DNA of 16,830 nt from JBCCRH01 sp039208045. Lineage in GTDB: Bacteria > Bacteroidota > Bacteroidia > Chitinophagales > Saprospiraceae. The DNA is taken from assembly GCA_039208045.1 (NCBI GenBank), contig JBCCRH010000077.1, forward strand, positions 1-16,830, given 5' to 3'. Positions 15,046 to 16,830 of this stretch are shown here, in pieces (position 1 is the stretch's first letter; each line of letters starts with the position of its first letter). Made by a program: the position numbers and the translations under genes. The notes under the pieces were generated by a model that was given only the letters and a program-made list of their open reading frames with translations, was not told the origin of the DNA and searched no databases.

Positions 15046-15807
15046 TTACCATTCGAGCCCAGGATAGGCCCGCTGCATATACTGCATTTCTGCCAAAATA
15101 TACCCCATTGATTCTGTATGCCGCCCCTGCTTCCCCCCAGCTTGCATCCACTCGCTTTCCGGCTGTCTTAAGGTCGCTTGCGCTAAAATATCCGATACCT
15201 TGGCCAAATATTTTGCTTTAAGCACCTCCAAATCCACCCCTATTCCAGCAGCAGCCAACTGCTCATCCAAGGCATCCGGCGTATACAACTCTCCCGAAAA
15301 CGCCCACAGATGATCCAGTGCATCCTGCATCTTCTGATGACTTACCTCCGTACCATCCCCCAAGCGGATCATCCACTCCGAACTATAGCGCAAGTGATAA
15401 GTCACCTCCTTGATCGCCTTGCCCGCAAGCGCCACCATCGTCTCATCCCTACTTTCCAACAAGGCCTCATAAAAAGGATAGTGAAACGCATCAAACAAAA
15501 ACTGCCGAACAATCGTATGTGCAAAGTCCTCATTGGGCTGCTCCACCAAAAGCACATTTCGATACTCCCGCTCATAGCGCAAAAAAGCCAGCTCATCCTC
15601 CGAGCGGCCCTTCCCCTCTAGCTCCGCCACCTGCCCAAAAATTGTACGTGCCTGCCCCATCAAGTCGAGCGCAATATTGGTAATCGCAATATCCTGCTCC
15701 AAGATCGGCCCATGCCCACACCATTCCGACAGGCGCTGCCCCAAGATCAGGGCATTATCTCCCATCCGTAATAAGTAAGCCAGTTTTGCAGTTGGTAGTT
15801 CCATCAT
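15046..15807 (-). CDS. paaC: Phenylacetyl-CoA epoxidase subunit PaaC
   Basis: PaaC is the structural partner of the catalytic PaaA in the multicomponent monooxygenase that turns phenylacetyl-CoA into the ring 1,2-epoxide, the key step of aerobic phenylacetate degradation. The 253-residue length is typical. Family blocks are LAYLLRMGDNALILGQRLSEWCGHGP near the start, ALDLMGQAR (about 47-55), LRYEREYRN, HTIVRQFLFDAF, KEVTYHLRYSSEW and a final GRHTESMGYILAEMQYMQR. It has the ferritin-like four-helix fold. Start is at the first of two adjacent ATG codons (15807 or 15804). Its start lies 9 nt after the paaB stop, so the two are coupled. A protease gene follows it where paaD stands in many paa operons. 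Confidence 0.94.
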   Translation of the reverse strand: MMELPTAKLAYLLRMGDNALILGQRLSEWCGHGPILEQDIAITNIALDLMGQARTIFGQVAELEGKGRSEDELAFLRYEREYRNVLLVEQPNEDFAHTIVRQFLFDAFHYPFYEALLESRDETMVALAGKAIKEVTYHLRYSSEWMIRLGDGTEVSHQKMQDALDHLWAFSGELYTPDALDEQLAAAGIGVDLEVLKAKYLAKVSDILAQATLRQPESEWMQAGGKQGRHTESMGYILAEMQYMQRAYPGLEW

Positions 15808-15816
15808 ATTCAGCGG

Positions 15817-16110
15817 TTACATATGTCCAATATCATCCGGAATGTCATAAAAAGTAGGGTGGCGGTACACCTTATCGTTTGCTGGATCAAATAAAGAATC
15901 GGTTTGGTTAGGGCTCGAAGCAGTGACGTGTTTGGATTCCACCACCCATATACTTATTCCTTCATTTCTTCGGGTATAGACATCTCTGGCATTTTCAATC
16001 GCCATTTCAGCATCTGCTGCATGCAGGCTCCCCACATGCTTATGGCTCAAGCCATTCTTACTCCGTATAAAGACTTCCCAGAGGGGCCAATTTTTTTTCA
16101 TTGTACTCAT
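15817..16110 (-). CDS. paaB: Phenylacetyl-CoA epoxidase subunit PaaB
   Basis: PaaB is the small subunit that bridges the PaaA-PaaC heterodimers of the epoxidase complex. The 97-residue product matches the family well: WPLWEVFIRSKNGLSHKHVGSLHA at the N-terminus, AIENARDVYTRRNEGISIWVV in the middle and a C-terminal tail with YRHPTFYDIP. The first ATG (16110) and a second three codons later (16101) are both possible; the second gives MKKNWPLWEVF, closer to the usual family start. It lies 9 nt upstream of paaC. The 348-nt spacer to paaA is unusually long for this operon and is filled by a repeat element. Confidence 0.93.
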   Translation of the reverse strand: MSTMKKNWPLWEVFIRSKNGLSHKHVGSLHAADAEMAIENARDVYTRRNEGISIWVVESKHVTASSPNQTDSLFDPANDKVYRHPTFYDIPDDIGHM

Positions 16111-16208
16111 TCATTGTTTTAGTAAGCCACGTCAAATCCCGTTCTGCCTAACTATTTCTGTTCTTTTGCCTTGATGCAAAAGAACCAAAAGATCAAGACT
16201 GACGATCA

Positions 16209-16344
16209 ATCTGGATAATACTAAGAGAGGATTTTCTCCTACGTAACCCAAGCCGCTCGCTCCAAGGCTCAGTCCTAGCAGCTCGCTTCTGGATTACTAG
16301 CGCACACTGCCTAAAAAATCCTCTCTAAGTATTATTCACCAGAT
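16209..16344. repeat. Inner inverted repeat of the paaA-paaB element
   Basis: The left arm 16209-16235 (27 nt) and right arm 16315-16344 (30 nt) are reverse complements except for one mismatch and a 3-nt insertion. They flank 79 nt containing two similar GCTCGCT motifs. Confidence 0.75.
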
Positions 16345-16397
16345 TACTCTAAGGTCCTATTTATTTGACCTAGGAAGTATTTGGCTAATAGATCTTG

Positions 16398-16415
16398 TCC
16401 CGATAACTATCGGGA
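16398..16415. repeat. Palindrome TCCCGATAACTATCGGGA
   Basis: Two 8-nt complementary arms surround two bases. It is identical to the palindrome at 5365-5382 except at one central base. It lies near the paaA side of the spacer element. Confidence 0.8.
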
Positions 16416-16458
16416 GACTTTTTTGCTTCTTTTTGTGTCAAGACAAAAAGAAGAAGAA

Positions 16459-16830
16459 CTATGCTACCCTCACCGCTACTTCCCGCCGCTGCGCCCGCTT
16501 CTCCGCATGCGCAAGCGCTGCTTCCCGTACCCAAGCCCCCTCCTCGTGCGCCTTCACCCGCGCTTGCAGGCGCTGGCGATTGCAAGGTCCATTGCCCTTC
16601 AGCACATTCCAAAACTCTTCCCAATCAATGGGGCCAAAGTCGTAATGCCCCGTTTCTTCATTGTATTTCAAGTCAGGATCAGGCATAGTTAAGCCCAGTA
16701 CATCCGCTTGTGGCACGGTAATATCTACAAAACGCTGGCGCAACTCGTCATTCGTAAAGCGCTTAATTCGCCAAGCCATCGACTGCGCCGTATGCTTAGA
16801 ATTCGCATCCGAAGGGCCAAACATCATCAA
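16459..16830 (-). CDS. paaA: Phenylacetyl-CoA epoxidase catalytic subunit PaaA (C-terminal part)
   Basis: Only the last 124 codons including the stop lie in the window; the intact family is about 310-330 residues. The visible part is highly characteristic: MMMFGPSD, AWRIKRFTNDELRQRFVD, TVPQADVLGLTMPDP, NEETGHYDFGPIDWEEFWNV, KGNGPCNRQRLQARVKAHEEGAWVREAALAHAEKRA. PaaA is the oxygenase subunit with the carboxylate-bridged di-iron site, but its iron ligands lie in the missing N-terminal portion. It is the first gene seen of the minus-strand paa unit, and transcription enters from outside the window. The reading frame closes normally with TAG at 16459-16461, only a few bases before the repeat element begins, so the insertion may have happened right at the gene's end without disrupting it. 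Confidence 0.95.
   Translation of the reverse strand: MMMFGPSDANSKHTAQSMAWRIKRFTNDELRQRFVDITVPQADVLGLTMPDPDLKYNEETGHYDFGPIDWEEFWNVLKGNGPCNRQRLQARVKAHEEGAWVREAALAHAEKRAQRREVAVRVA

Larger units (their letters stand above)
16160..16453. repeat. MITE-like element with hairpin ends between paaA and paaB
   Basis: Nearly the whole 348-nt spacer between paaA and paaB consists of this element. Each end is a hairpin: a perfect 9-bp stem at 16160-16168/16177-16185 and a perfect 11-bp stem at 16426-16436/16443-16453. Reverse-complementing the right end shows that the two ends are themselves similar over about 35 nt (TTCTTTT, CTTGA, CAAAA, GAA and CAAAA blocks in the same order), as terminal inverted repeats would be. 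Inside lie a second long inverted repeat and an 18-nt palindrome. No transposase or credible protein is encoded, so a non-autonomous dispersed repeat is the best description. Neither hairpin has a U-tract in the paa direction, so read-through is possible. Confidence 0.65.

Noticed and set aside
16160..16453. CRISPR-like or small RNA gene interpretation of the paaA-paaB spacer
   Set aside because: There are no regularly spaced direct repeats and no clear promoter or terminator; nested inverted repeats with similar ends fit a dispersed repeat better.
16381..16692. Overlapping open frames on both strands over the paaA end and the repeat
   Set aside because: paaA occupies most of this stretch in a family-confirmed frame; the others run through repeat hairpins and have low-complexity translations.

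Overview
The window looks like chromosomal DNA of a member of the Bacteroidota. The signs are: a PorX response regulator and a PorP/SprF protein, both of the type IX secretion system, which is restricted to that phylum; several promoters of the TTG / TAnnTTTG type used by the Bacteroidota housekeeping sigma factor; and genes with A-rich, Shine-Dalgarno-poor upstream regions. A Saprospiria-like organism is my best guess, but genus and species cannot be read from the sequence.

Layout: (1) 1-1426, minus: porX, cut by the left edge. (2) 1557-3996, plus: an HD-domain phosphohydrolase and an MFS transporter 4 nt apart, diverging from porX. (3) 4101-5284, plus: a small muconolactone-isomerase-fold protein and an alpha/beta hydrolase. 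(4) 5301-5473: a palindromic repeat element lying directly upstream of (5) a polytopic membrane protein with a GTG start (5518-6510) and stand-alone purQ (6569-7279), each with its own good promoter. (6) 7418-10663, plus: a single secreted DsbD-alpha-like domain, then a large DsbD with two further alpha domains, the membrane electron-transfer core and a C-terminal thioredoxin domain. (7) 10679-10764: a 34-bp inverted repeat between convergent genes. (8) 12429-10786, minus: a tight operon of bactofilin, AtpZ, an AtpI-like membrane protein and a biotin carrier protein. (9) 13643-12594, minus: PorP/SprF, ending at a hairpin terminator. (10) 16830-13902, minus: paaA (cut by the right edge), a repeat element of about 294 bp, paaB, paaC, and a cytoplasmic-looking trypsin-like protease fused to a zinc ribbon and a YbjN-like domain.

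Functional threads are type IX secretion (porX, porP/SprF), envelope thiol reduction (three DsbD-alpha domains plus one core), aerobic phenylacetate breakdown (paaABC, the phenylacetyl-CoA epoxidase subunits), biotin-dependent carboxylation, F-type ATPase assembly and de novo purine synthesis. Most genes are ordinary housekeeping or accessory metabolism. The less usual items are three mobile-looking palindromic elements (one appears to supply a -33 promoter box, one interrupts the paa operon), the repeated DsbD-alpha domains, and the protease/zinc-ribbon/YbjN fusion. I see no CRISPR array, rRNA, tRNA, transposase or phage gene. All protein positions come from hand translation.
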